Below, piece by piece: positions 24,709 through 32,105 of a stretch of DNA of 55,541 nt. The stretch lies in the NCBI GenBank assembly GCA_002155895.1, contig MUMD01000003.1, positions 1 to 55,541 of the forward strand, given 5' to 3'. Numbering within the stretch: the stretch's first letter is position 1; each line of letters starts with the position of its first letter. The DNA comes from Streptomyces rochei (lineage in GTDB: Bacteria > Actinomycetota > Actinomycetes > Streptomycetales > Streptomycetaceae). The notes under the pieces were generated by a model. The model was not told where the DNA came from. It made no database searches and was given only the letters and a program-made list of their open reading frames with translations. The position numbers were made by a program, and so were the translations under genes.

Positions 24709-25484
24709 CGCAGCCTGCTGGAGGCCAGGACGGACACCAGGTGCAGCAGGGTCTGCAGCAGCGCGATGCCCGCGAGTACGGCGGTGCCGAGCCGGGTGAA
24801 GAACAGGTCGCCGCGGCTCGCGTCGACTATGGCGAGCACCAGGATGAGCAGCGACGCCTCGATGCCGAGGATCAGCCGGTGGAACTTGAGCGCCCCGGCG
24901 GCGCGGCGGGCCAGTGCCATGCCGGAGGAGCGCGGCTCGGACGCGGCCTCCTTGACGGGCGGCATGCCGGCCTGGTGCCGGGCGACGCCCACCAGGTCGG
25001 TCTCGGCCTTGATCAGGATGGCGCCGAGGGCGGCCAGGGTGCCGAGGAAGGCCCACAGCCAGTCGATCCGGCCGGTGCCCCAGAGGTCGGCGGCGCGCAG
25101 GCCGAGGCCGACCAGGACCGCGGCGTCGGTGAGGTAGGCGCCGACCCGGTCGAGGTAGACGCCGCCGAGGGAGTACTGCTTCTTCCAGCGCGCGACCTCG
25201 CCGTCGACGCAGTCCAGCAGCAGGTAGAGCTGGACCGCCACGACGCCGAGCACCGCGCCCGTGACGCCCGGCACCAGCAGGGCCGGGGCCGCGAGCACGC
25301 CGCAGACGGTCATCAGGTACGTGAGCTGGTTGGGCGTGATCCTGGTGTTCACCAGGTAGCGGTCGATCCGCAGCGAGACCTCGCGCATGTAGAGGCGTCC
25401 CGCCCAGTGCTCACCGCTGCGCCGGTCCTTGACCCCAGCGGGGTGGACGACCGGACGTAGTTCAGCTACCGATGGCCTTGACAT
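24705..25484 (-). CDS. CDP-alcohol phosphotransferase-like, last motif Asp replaced
   Basis: This 259-aa membrane protein of the CDP-OH-P-transf family has about six helices. The motif D-x2-D-G-x2-A-R-x8-G-x3-D-x3-D reads D91-CV-D94-G-EV-A-R ... G108-VYL-D112. Position 116, where the fourth Asp (catalytic base) is expected, is Ala (codon 25137-25139); the next Asp is D120. ITPNQLT precedes the core as in active members. ATG 25484 overlaps the dehydrogenase gene by 23 bp. It would transfer a phospho-alcohol from a CDP-alcohol to an acceptor alcohol; the missing Asp leaves activity in doubt. Confidence 0.87.
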   Translation of the reverse strand: MSRPSVAELRPVVHPAGVKDRRSGEHWAGRLYMREVSLRIDRYLVNTRITPNQLTYLMTVCGVLAAPALLVPGVTGAVLGVVAVQLYLLLDCVDGEVARWKKQYSLGGVYLDRVGAYLTDAAVLVGLGLRAADLWGTGRIDWLWAFLGTLAALGAILIKAETDLVGVARHQAGMPPVKEAASEPRSSGMALARRAAGALKFHRLILGIEASLLILVLAIVDASRGDLFFTRLGTAVLAGIALLQTLLHLVSVLASSRLR

Positions 25485-26523
25485 AGTCGGCGTACAGGTC
25501 CTTGATCTGGTCGGTGGTGAGGTCGAGGTGCTCGAGGATCGTGTAGCGGCCCGGCCGCGTCTGCGGTGCGAACTCCACCGCGCGGAAGAACTCCTGCGGG
25601 GTGAACCCGATCTCCTCGGGCAGCACCGGCAGCCCGTGCCGGCGCAGCACCGAGGCCATGTGGGCGGACTCCTCGTGGGCCCCGCGCAGGTACATCGCGA
25701 AGGCCGCGCCCAGGCCGCACTGCTCGCCGTGGGCGGCGGCGCGGGTGGGGTAGAGCAGGTCGAAGGCGTGGTTGATCTCGTGGCAGGCGCCGGAGGCGGG
25801 CCGCGAGTCACCGGAGACCGACATGGCGATGCCGGTCAGGACCAGTCCCTCGGCGAGGACCTGGAGGAAGTCGTTGTCGCCGACGCCGCCGGGGTGCCGG
25901 AGCACGGCTTCGCCCGCCTGGCGGGCCATCGCGGCGGCCAGGCCGTCGATCCGCTCGCCCTTGACGCGGTTGGCCAGCTCCCAGTCCGCGATCGCGGAGA
26001 CGTTGGAGACCGCGTCGCCGATGCCGGCGCGGACGAACCGCACCGGGGCGTCGCGGATGACGTCCAGGTCGATGACGACCGCGATCGGGTTCGGGACGCC
26101 GTAGGACCCGCGGCCCGCGTCGTTGTCGAGGGTGGCGACCGGCGAGCACAGGCCGTCGTGCGCGAGGTTGGTCGGCACGGCGACCAGCGGGAGGCCGACG
26201 CGTGCGGCCGCGAACTTGGCACAGTCGATGATCTTGCCGCCGCCGAGGCCGACGACCGCGTCGTAGTGGCCGCCCTTCATGGCTCCGGCCAGCTTGATCG
26301 CGTCGTCGAGGGTGCCGCCGCCGACCTCGAACCAGTCGGCGCCGGGCAGCGACGGGGCGACACGCTCGCGCAGCCGGGCGCCCGAGCCGCCGCTGACGGC
26401 GACGGCGAGCTTGCCCGAGTGGGAGATGCGCTCGTCGGCGAGCACACATCCCAGGTCGTCGAGGGCACCCGCGCGGATGTCCACGACGACCGGCGACGGG
26501 ATGAGCCTCGTCAGTACTGGCAC
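25462..26523 (-). CDS. Glycerol-1-phosphate dehydrogenase-like enzyme (AraM/EgsA type)
   Basis: This 353-aa enzyme of the iron-containing alcohol dehydrogenase superfamily starts at GTG 26523, with GGGAGA upstream. The nucleotide-binding GGG is VGLGGGKIIDCAKFAA. AVPTNLAHDGLCSP and SGACHEINHAF (metal His) match sn-glycerol-1-phosphate dehydrogenases and AraM more than dehydroquinate synthase. Such enzymes reduce dihydroxyacetone phosphate to glycerol-1-phosphate, the stereoisomer of archaeal lipids. It overlaps the nucleotidyltransferase gene by 13 bp, which suggests its polyol phosphate is the CTP-activated substrate. The exact ketose is not readable. Confidence 0.85.
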   Translation of the reverse strand: MPVLTRLIPSPVVVDIRAGALDDLGCVLADERISHSGKLAVAVSGGSGARLRERVAPSLPGADWFEVGGGTLDDAIKLAGAMKGGHYDAVVGLGGGKIIDCAKFAAARVGLPLVAVPTNLAHDGLCSPVATLDNDAGRGSYGVPNPIAVVIDLDVIRDAPVRFVRAGIGDAVSNVSAIADWELANRVKGERIDGLAAAMARQAGEAVLRHPGGVGDNDFLQVLAEGLVLTGIAMSVSGDSRPASGACHEINHAFDLLYPTRAAAHGEQCGLGAAFAMYLRGAHEESAHMASVLRRHGLPVLPEEIGFTPQEFFRAVEFAPQTRPGRYTILEHLDLTTDQIKDLYADYVKAIGS

Positions 26524-27263
26524 GCGATCTCCCGGCCCTTGGCGAGGTCGTCGTGGTTGTCGATCTCGACCCACTTGACCTCGCCGATCGGCGCGACGTC
26601 GATCTTGAAGCCGCGGTTGACCAGCTCCTGGTAGCCGTCCTCGTAGTAGAGCTGCGGGTCGCGCTCGAAGGTGGTCTTCAGGGCGTCGGCCAGGTCGGCG
26701 GCAGCCTCGCCCTCGATGAGGGTGACGCCGATGTACTCGCCGGTCGCCTCGGCGGGGTCCATGAGCTTGGTGATGCGCTGGACGCCCTTGTCGGGGTCGA
26801 CGACGACCTTCATCTCCTCGTCGGCGAGGTTCTTCACCGTGTCGAGGGCGAGGATGATCTTCTTGCCGTCGCCGCGGGCGGCGAGCAGGGTCTTCTCGAC
26901 GGAGACCGGGTGCACGGTGTCGCCGTTGGCGAGGATCACGCCGTCCTTGAGGGCGTCACGGCCGCACCACAGGGAGTAGGCGTTGTTCCACTCCTCGGCC
27001 TTGTCGTTGTCGATCAGGGTGAGCTTGACGCCGTACTTCTGCTCCAGCGCCTCCTTGCGCTCGTACACGGCCTCCTTGCGGTAGCCGACGATGATCCCGA
27101 CCTCGGTCAGGCCGACCTCGGCGAAGTTCGCCAGGGTCAGGTCCAGCACCGTGATGCTGTCCTCCGCCCCCTCGGGGCCGACCGGCACCAGCGCCTTGGG
27201 CAGGGTGTCGGTGTAGGGGCGCAGACGCCGGCCGGCGCCGGCCGCCAGCACGAGGCCGATCAT
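26511..27263 (-). CDS. Sugar/polyol-phosphate nucleotidyltransferase (LicC/IPCT-like)
   Basis: This 250-aa protein starts at ATG 27263, with AAGGAG 7 nt upstream. The signature is LVLAAGAGRRLRPYTDTLPKALVPVG, with the Lys of PKAL, and ILANGDTVHP holds a metal Asp. The overall pattern (DNDKAEEWNNAYSLW, WVEIDNHDDL) matches the CTP:phosphocholine and CTP:inositol-1-phosphate cytidylyltransferase group. It likely makes a CDP-alcohol for the CDP-alcohol phosphotransferases on each side. Its ATG overlaps the stop of the 615-aa enzyme (ATGA). Confidence 0.88.
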   Translation of the reverse strand: MIGLVLAAGAGRRLRPYTDTLPKALVPVGPEGAEDSITVLDLTLANFAEVGLTEVGIIVGYRKEAVYERKEALEQKYGVKLTLIDNDKAEEWNNAYSLWCGRDALKDGVILANGDTVHPVSVEKTLLAARGDGKKIILALDTVKNLADEEMKVVVDPDKGVQRITKLMDPAEATGEYIGVTLIEGEAAADLADALKTTFERDPQLYYEDGYQELVNRGFKIDVAPIGEVKWVEIDNHDDLAKGREIACQY

Positions 27264-29107
27264 GCGGGTTCTCCTTCGTCGTGTACGGCGGGTGCGCCGT
27301 CCTTGTGGGCGGCGACCCAGAAGCGGATGCTCTCGACGAGCACCACGAGTGCCACGGCCACGGCGAGGACCGTGAGCGCGAGCTTGAACTGTGTGGCGGT
27401 GAGCAGCACGGCGAGCGCGGTGATCACCAGCGTGCGGCCCTCGTGCCCCCCGATCGTCCGCACCAGCCACGCGGGCGGCGCGCCCGCACCGCCGCGGATG
27501 CGGTAGACCGTGTCGTAGTGATGGTAGGCGACCGCGGCCACCAGCCCGAAAGCCGCCGGAAGCGCCCCGTTCACGTCCGCTTTCGCCGCGAGCACCAGGA
27601 CGGTGCCGTACTCGGCGGCGCGGAAGAAGGGCGGGACCAGCCAGTCGAGGGCGCCCTTGAGGGGGCGCGCGACGGCGAGGGCGGAGGTCAGGACGTAGGC
27701 GACCGCGGCGACGAGCGGCCAGGGGCCCCCGAAGTCGGTGAGCGCGGCCGTGGCGACGACGGCGAGGCCGCCGAGCAGGGCGACGGCCGGGGCGGTGAAG
27801 CCGGGCAGGCGGCGGGCCGGCTTGCCGAAGCCCTTGGCGGCGGCCTCGGCGAGCGGTCCCGAGTCCGCCAGGTCGGCCAGCGCCTTCGCGGCCCGGTCCG
27901 TCCTCGTCGCCTTCCGGGTCAGCGAGCGCAGCACCCGGCCCGCCGTGGTGTACGTCGCGGCGAAGGCGCAGCCGATCAGCAGCGCCCAGAAGGTGATCCG
28001 GGGGGTGGCGACGGCGGTCAGGACGGCGATCATGGCCCAGCGTTCACCGATGGGCAGGACGATCATGCGGCGCACCCAGACGGTCCAGCCGACGCTGTCG
28101 AGCCGGTCGGAGAGGGCGGCGGTGGGGCTGGTGTTGGCGGCTGCGTCGTGATTGGCCTCGTTGAAGGAGAAGTCGACGACGTGCCGGCAGGTCTGGAGGA
28201 CCATCGCGCCGAGGGCGAGGGCCCACACGTCGTCGCCGCCGCGTGCGGCGCCGAGGGCGAGGCCCGCGTAGTAGGCGTACTCCTTGGCGCGGTCGAAGGT
28301 GGCGTCGAGCCAGGCGCCGAGCGTGGAGTACTGCAGGGAGTAGCGGGCGAGCTGTCCGTCGGTGCAGTCGAGGACGAAGGAGGCGATGAGCAGCACGCCG
28401 GCGGCGACGAAGCCGCCGCGGGTGCCGGTGGCGGCGCAGCCCGCCGCTATGAGCGCGGTGATCAGCGAGGCGGTGGTGACCTGGTTGGGGGTCAGTCCGC
28501 GGCGCGCGCACCAGCGGGCGATGTAGCGGGAGTACGGGCTGATGAAGAAGGTGGTGACGAAGCCGTCGCGGGCCTTGACGGCCGACTTCAGGCGTACGGC
28601 CTCGTCGTCGACGGCGGCGACGGCCTGCCGGGCCTCGTTGCGGGCCTGCGGGTCGGCGGGGACGGCGGCGACGAGGCTGCCCAGCTCGGGCCGGTGCACC
28701 TCGGCGCCGTCGGCGTCGAGGGCGGCGGTGATCCGGTCGGCGAGGCTGTCGGTGTCCCCGGCGCCCGGCTCGACGGGGGCGGCGCCGTGCGCGGTGCCGG
28801 CGGTCGCGGAGTGCTCCCGGGCCATGGCGCGGGTCAGGGCGCGGCGGGCGTCGGGCTGGGCGGTCACGGCACCCGGGATCGCGGCGAGCGGGAAGCGCGG
28901 GTCGGTGAGGCCCAGGCGCAGGGCGTGCGGGTGGCCGACGAAGCGGGCGTCGACCACGGCGACGCGTTCCGCGGCCGGTACCCGGGCGAGCAGCGTCTCG
29001 GTGTCGGCGGCACCCGAGGCGTACTCCACGGCGAAGCCCAGGGACCGCAGCTCGCTCTCGATCGACGAACCGGGGACCGGCTGACCGGTGAGGATGGCGG
29101 TCGGCAA
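27260..29107 (-). CDS. Large CDP-alcohol phosphotransferase with extra domains (DUF5941-like)
   Basis: This 615-aa protein starts at TTG 29107, with GGGAG 9 nt upstream. Residues 1-175 are a soluble domain, perhaps a degenerate nucleotidyltransferase (VVDARFVGHP). Residues 178-400 are a CDP-alcohol phosphotransferase: KARDGFVTTFFISPYSRYI, then TPNQVT, then an intact motif D247-CT-D250-G-QL-A-R ... G264-AWL-D268-ATF-D272. Residues 430-615 form a second hydrophobic domain with several helices. The layout recalls the archaeal and bacterial IPCT-DIPPS fusion that makes di-inositol phosphates, but here the active cytidylyltransferase is the separate next gene. It heads the locus. Confidence 0.85.
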   Translation of the reverse strand: MPTAILTGQPVPGSSIESELRSLGFAVEYASGAADTETLLARVPAAERVAVVDARFVGHPHALRLGLTDPRFPLAAIPGAVTAQPDARRALTRAMAREHSATAGTAHGAAPVEPGAGDTDSLADRITAALDADGAEVHRPELGSLVAAVPADPQARNEARQAVAAVDDEAVRLKSAVKARDGFVTTFFISPYSRYIARWCARRGLTPNQVTTASLITALIAAGCAATGTRGGFVAAGVLLIASFVLDCTDGQLARYSLQYSTLGAWLDATFDRAKEYAYYAGLALGAARGGDDVWALALGAMVLQTCRHVVDFSFNEANHDAAANTSPTAALSDRLDSVGWTVWVRRMIVLPIGERWAMIAVLTAVATPRITFWALLIGCAFAATYTTAGRVLRSLTRKATRTDRAAKALADLADSGPLAEAAAKGFGKPARRLPGFTAPAVALLGGLAVVATAALTDFGGPWPLVAAVAYVLTSALAVARPLKGALDWLVPPFFRAAEYGTVLVLAAKADVNGALPAAFGLVAAVAYHHYDTVYRIRGGAGAPPAWLVRTIGGHEGRTLVITALAVLLTATQFKLALTVLAVAVALVVLVESIRFWVAAHKDGAPAVHDEGEPA

Positions 29108-29442
29108 CCGAACTCACTCCCTGGAGCCGGCGCCTGGGCACCGGGCCTGTGCATGGTGGGGCGCCCGCGCCTGCGGCACCCGGACGGCATGTCGGCAGAG
29201 GTTATCGGATGCCGGGAACGCCGTGTTCACCGCCCGTTTCACGGTCGGTCGACGCCCCGTGCACCCGCCTTCGCCGCGATCATCATCGTGGATGCGGGGC
29301 CCGCCCCACAAACCGCGCCCCCAGACCGGACATCGCGGACATCGCACTGGGTCGACGGGCGTTCGCACTGCGTCAGGGGCACCCGCCCGCCGCCGTCCGC
29401 CGGCGTCGCCCGTACGGGTCCTCCAGGGCACCTCCCCCGCCC
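29108..29442. other. Non-coding gap, divergent envelope locus / zitB
   Basis: About 335 bp with no credible gene. It must hold the minus-strand promoter of the polyol-phosphate locus. Sequence is GC-rich and I see no clear -10/-35 pair or strong dyad in this part; the regulatory elements of zitB lie just right of it. Confidence 0.4.
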
Positions 29443-29469
29443 TGACCTGCGCAACGTTTCCGCAGGTCA
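29443..29469. promoter_or_regulatory. 9-bp-arm dyad upstream of zitB
   Basis: TGACCTGCG (29443-29451) and CGCAGGTCA (29461-29469) are exact inverse complements around a 9-nt centre that contains AACGTT. It lies 8 bp upstream of the Zur-like box, on the far side from the promoter. It may be a second Zur or another metal-regulator site. Confidence 0.55.
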
Positions 29470-29476
29470 CAGCAGA

Positions 29477-29491
29477 TGACAACGGTGTTCA
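29477..29491 (+). promoter_or_regulatory. Zur-like box upstream of zitB
   Basis: TGACAACGGTGTTCA has 7-1-7 symmetry with 5 of 7 pairs matched, in the style of Streptomyces Zur boxes (TGA...TCA ends). It sits 32 bp upstream of the -35 hexamer, an activator position. This fits my recollection that Zur activates zitB in S. coelicolor at high zinc. Confidence 0.6.
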
Positions 29492-29523
29492 GTGCCGCGT
29501 TGCCCCATACCCCCTCCCCGTAG

Positions 29524-29551
29524 TTGACTGTGGCCCGGACGCCGGTACGAC
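29524..29551 (+). promoter_or_regulatory. Probable zitB promoter
   Basis: The -35 TTGACT (29524-29529) and -10 TACGAC (29546-29551) are separated by 16 bp, close to the HrdB-type consensus. The start codon lies 24 bp further, with GGGAGG between. Confidence 0.6.
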
Positions 29552-29575
29552 GGACGCACAGGGAGGCGGCACCTC

Positions 29576-30514
29576 ATGGGGGCTGGGCACGATCACGGGC
29601 ACGCTCACGGGGCGGGCGGCGGCGCGACGGCGAGCGCCGCGTACCGGGGCAGGCTCCGGGTGGCGCTGGCGATCACCGTCTTCGTCATGGTCGTGCAGAT
29701 CGTCGGCGGTCTGCTCGCCGACTCGCTCGCCCTGGTCGCCGACGCGGCGCACATGGCCACGGACGCGCTGGGCCTCGGCATGGCGCTGCTGGCCATCCAC
29801 TTCGCGAACCGGCCGCCGAGCGACCGGCGGACCTTCGGCTACGCCCGCGCGGAGATCCTGGCCGCCCTGGCCAACTGTCTGCTGCTGCTCGGGGTCGGGG
29901 GCTACATCCTGTTCGAGGCGATCGAGCGGTTCGTCACGCCCGCCGGTACCGACGGCGGGCTGGCCGTCGTCTTCGGTGTGATCGGCCTGGTCGCCAACAT
30001 GGTGTCGCTCGGCCTGCTGATGCGGGGGCAGAAGGAGAGCCTCAACGTGCGCGGCGCCTTCCTGGAGGTGGCGGCGGACGCACTGGGCTCGCTGACCGTG
30101 ATCGTCTCCGCGCTGGTGATCCTGGCCACCGGCTGGCAGGCGGCCGACCCGATCGCCTCGCTGGTCATCGGGCTGATGATCGTGCCGCGCACGGTGCGGC
30201 TGCTGCGCGAGACGCTGGACGTGCTGCTGGAGGCGGCGCCCAAGGACGTCGACATCGCCGAGGTGCGCGCCCACATACTGGCGCTGGACGGCGTCGAGGA
30301 CGTGCACGACCTGCACGCCTGGACGATCACCTCGGGCATGCCGGTGCTGTCGGCGCACGTGGTGGTCAGCGGCGAGGTGCTGAGCGCGATCGGCCACGAG
30401 AAGATGCTGCACGAGCTGCAGGGCTGCCTGGGCGACCACTTCGACGTGGAGCACTGCACCTTCCAGCTGGAGCCCGGCGGGCACGCGGAGCACGAGGCCA
30501 GGCTCTGCCACTGA
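29576..30514 (+). CDS. zitB: Zinc exporter, cation diffusion facilitator family
   Basis: This 312-aa CDF protein starts at ATG 29576, with GGGAGG 9 nt upstream. The N-terminus is His-rich (GHDHGHAHGAGGG). Six transmembrane helices follow, with metal-site segments ADAAHMATDALG in TM2 and EVAADALGSL in TM5. A ferredoxin-like cytoplasmic domain lies at about 215-300 (DGVEDVHDLHAWTI), with CHxxF and a C-terminal Cys-His end. It exports Zn2+ in exchange for protons. Position between the envelope locus and idi matches S. coelicolor zitB (SCO6751), from memory. Confidence 0.93.
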   Translation: MGAGHDHGHAHGAGGGATASAAYRGRLRVALAITVFVMVVQIVGGLLADSLALVADAAHMATDALGLGMALLAIHFANRPPSDRRTFGYARAEILAALANCLLLLGVGGYILFEAIERFVTPAGTDGGLAVVFGVIGLVANMVSLGLLMRGQKESLNVRGAFLEVAADALGSLTVIVSALVILATGWQAADPIASLVIGLMIVPRTVRLLRETLDVLLEAAPKDVDIAEVRAHILALDGVEDVHDLHAWTITSGMPVLSAHVVVSGEVLSAIGHEKMLHELQGCLGDHFDVEHCTFQLEPGGHAEHEARLCH

Positions 30515-30847
30515 GTCCCGCCGTGCCGGGCGCTCCGCCGCGCCGGCGCGGGCCCGCCACGCCGGTGAGCGGGCCGGGGGCGTGTACGCCTGATCCGCGC
30601 GCCGGGGGGTGCGGCCGTCCGCCGGACGTGCGCGGCCCGTCCTCCGCTCCACCCTTCCCGGTCACGTCCCCGACGGTTCCCGGTCCGCAGCACCGGGAAT
30701 GATCAACCCTCGGGCCCCTCCTCGGCGTCCCACCGGCCACACCCCCGCCCGCGCCGCCGCGCGGGACATGCGGAGTGCCGGGAAGTGCCGAGAGTGCCGG
30801 ATTCGTACGGCACACTTGGGGCGCGAGGACCGAGTTGAAGGATGGGT
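30515..30847. other. Gap between zitB and idi
   Basis: About 333 bp without a gene. It holds a 7-bp GC hairpin (30551-30557 with 30569-30575), a possible zitB terminator, and three AGTGCCG repeats near the idi promoter. The rest is GC-rich with no other feature that I can support. Confidence 0.45.
30774..30799 (+). repeat. Three tandem AGTGCCG repeats upstream of idi
   Basis: AGTGCCG occurs at 30774-30780, 30784-30790 and 30793-30799, so copies are 10 and 9 bp apart, about one helical turn. A near-inverted CGGCAC copy follows at 30808-30813. They would overlap the -35 region if CACACT (30811-30816) is the -10. They are a candidate multi-copy regulator site. Confidence 0.55.
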
Positions 30848-31441
30848 ATGCCGATCACTCCTGCCACCGCGACGCACAGTTCGTCGAACGACACCGCAGA
30901 CGCGATCTTGCTGGAACTGGTCGACGAGAACGGTGTGACGATCGGCACCGCCGAGAAGCTCTCCGCGCACCAGCCGCCGGGGCGGTTGCACCGCGCCTTC
31001 TCCGTCTTCCTCTTCGACGAGCGGGGCCGGCTGCTGCTCCAGCAGCGGGCCCTGGGCAAGTACCACTCCCCCGGTGTGTGGTCCAACACCTGCTGCGGTC
31101 ACCCCTACCCCGGCGAGGCGCCGTTCGCGGCGGCGGCCCGGCGGACCCACGAGGAGCTGGGCGTCTCCCCCTCGCTGCTCGCCGAGGCGGGCACGGTGCG
31201 CTACAACCACCCCGACCCGGCCTCCGGGCTGGTGGAGCAGGAGTACAACCACCTCTTCGTCGGCCTGGTGCAGGCCGCGCCGCGGCCCGACCCGGAGGAG
31301 GTGGCCGAGACGGCCTTCGTGGACCCGGCCGAGCTGGCCGAGCGGCACGCGAAGGACACCTTCTCGGCGTGGTTCATGACGGTGCTGGACGCGGCCCGGC
31401 CCGCCGTGCGCGAGCTGACGGGTCCGTCGGCCGGGTGGTGA
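30848..31441 (+). CDS. idi: Isopentenyl-diphosphate isomerase, type I
   Basis: This 197-aa Nudix-fold enzyme interconverts IPP and DMAPP. ATG 30848 is chosen since GAAGG lies 6 nt upstream; the ATG 6 nt earlier touches the ribosome site. The catalytic Cys is in NTCCGHPYPGE, and HRAFSVFLFDERGRLLLQQRA and EQEYNHLFVG (catalytic Glu) are typical of type I Idi. With dxs and ispG 20 kb away it balances the C5 pool for hopanoids. It is tail-to-tail with an ATPase-like gene (6-bp gap). Confidence 0.95.
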   Translation: MPITPATATHSSSNDTADAILLELVDENGVTIGTAEKLSAHQPPGRLHRAFSVFLFDERGRLLLQQRALGKYHSPGVWSNTCCGHPYPGEAPFAAAARRTHEELGVSPSLLAEAGTVRYNHPDPASGLVEQEYNHLFVGLVQAAPRPDPEEVAETAFVDPAELAERHAKDTFSAWFMTVLDAARPAVRELTGPSAGW

Positions 31442-31447
31442 GCGGCC

Positions 31448-31936
31448 CTAGCTCGGGGCGTGCTTGAGCGGCAGGGCGGCCCAGATCACCTTGCCGCCGC
31501 TCGCCGTGTGGGCCACGTCGCACGCCCCGCCCGCCTCCCGGGTGATCTCCCGGACCAGGAGCAGCCCGCGTCCTCCCGTCCGCCCGTGGTCGGTCTCCAG
31601 GGCGGTCGGACGGTAGGGGTGGCTGTCCTCCACGGACACCCGCACCCACTCGGGTCCGACGGCGACCTCCACGGCGAGCACCGGGGACAGCACCGCCGCG
31701 TGCCGGACCGCGTTCGTGACCAGCTCGGAGACGATCAGGAGCAGTCCCTGCGCCACGTCGTCGGAGACCGGCACGCCCTGGCGCGCCAGCAGGTCCCGCA
31801 CCGCGTGCCTCGCCTGCGGGACCGACGCCTCCACGGCGGGGGCGGTGAACCGCCAGACGCCTTCGTACGGCAGCGGCCCGGCGGGCCCGGTCTCGTCCAT
31901 CGTCCGGTCGCCACCCCTGGGCTCGATTGTCACCAC
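31448..31936 (-). CDS. Anti-sigma-like ATP-binding regulatory protein
   Basis: About 162 aa with a HATPase_c_2 (RsbW/SpoIIAB-like) domain. The N-box is SELVTNAVRHA and the G2 region GRTGGRGLLLV; the DxGxG box is diverged (EDSHPYRPTAL). Streptomyces has dozens of these; they may phosphorylate anti-anti-sigma factors or bind sigma factors. The start is unclear: GTG 31936 or 31933 fits the domain, while GTG 31984 would add 16 residues. Upstream on the minus strand a GGAAC-N16-GGTCAT pair (32022-32048) resembles an ECF-sigma promoter. The partner is unknown. Confidence 0.8.
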   Translation of the reverse strand: MVTIEPRGGDRTMDETGPAGPLPYEGVWRFTAPAVEASVPQARHAVRDLLARQGVPVSDDVAQGLLLIVSELVTNAVRHAAVLSPVLAVEVAVGPEWVRVSVEDSHPYRPTALETDHGRTGGRGLLLVREITREAGGACDVAHTASGGKVIWAALPLKHAPS

Positions 31937-32105
31937 ACCCCTGAGTGTTGGTAACGCGTCGCTCCCCTCTGCATCACTGAACACAAGTCAGCTGGTATCG
32001 AACGGTTCTGATCGTTGGCGTATGACCCGGTCAGTTGAGGGATCGTTCCTGTCCCGCTCGCACCACCCGTACGGACCTGAGGGGCCGGCGGATAGCATCC
32101 GGCCC

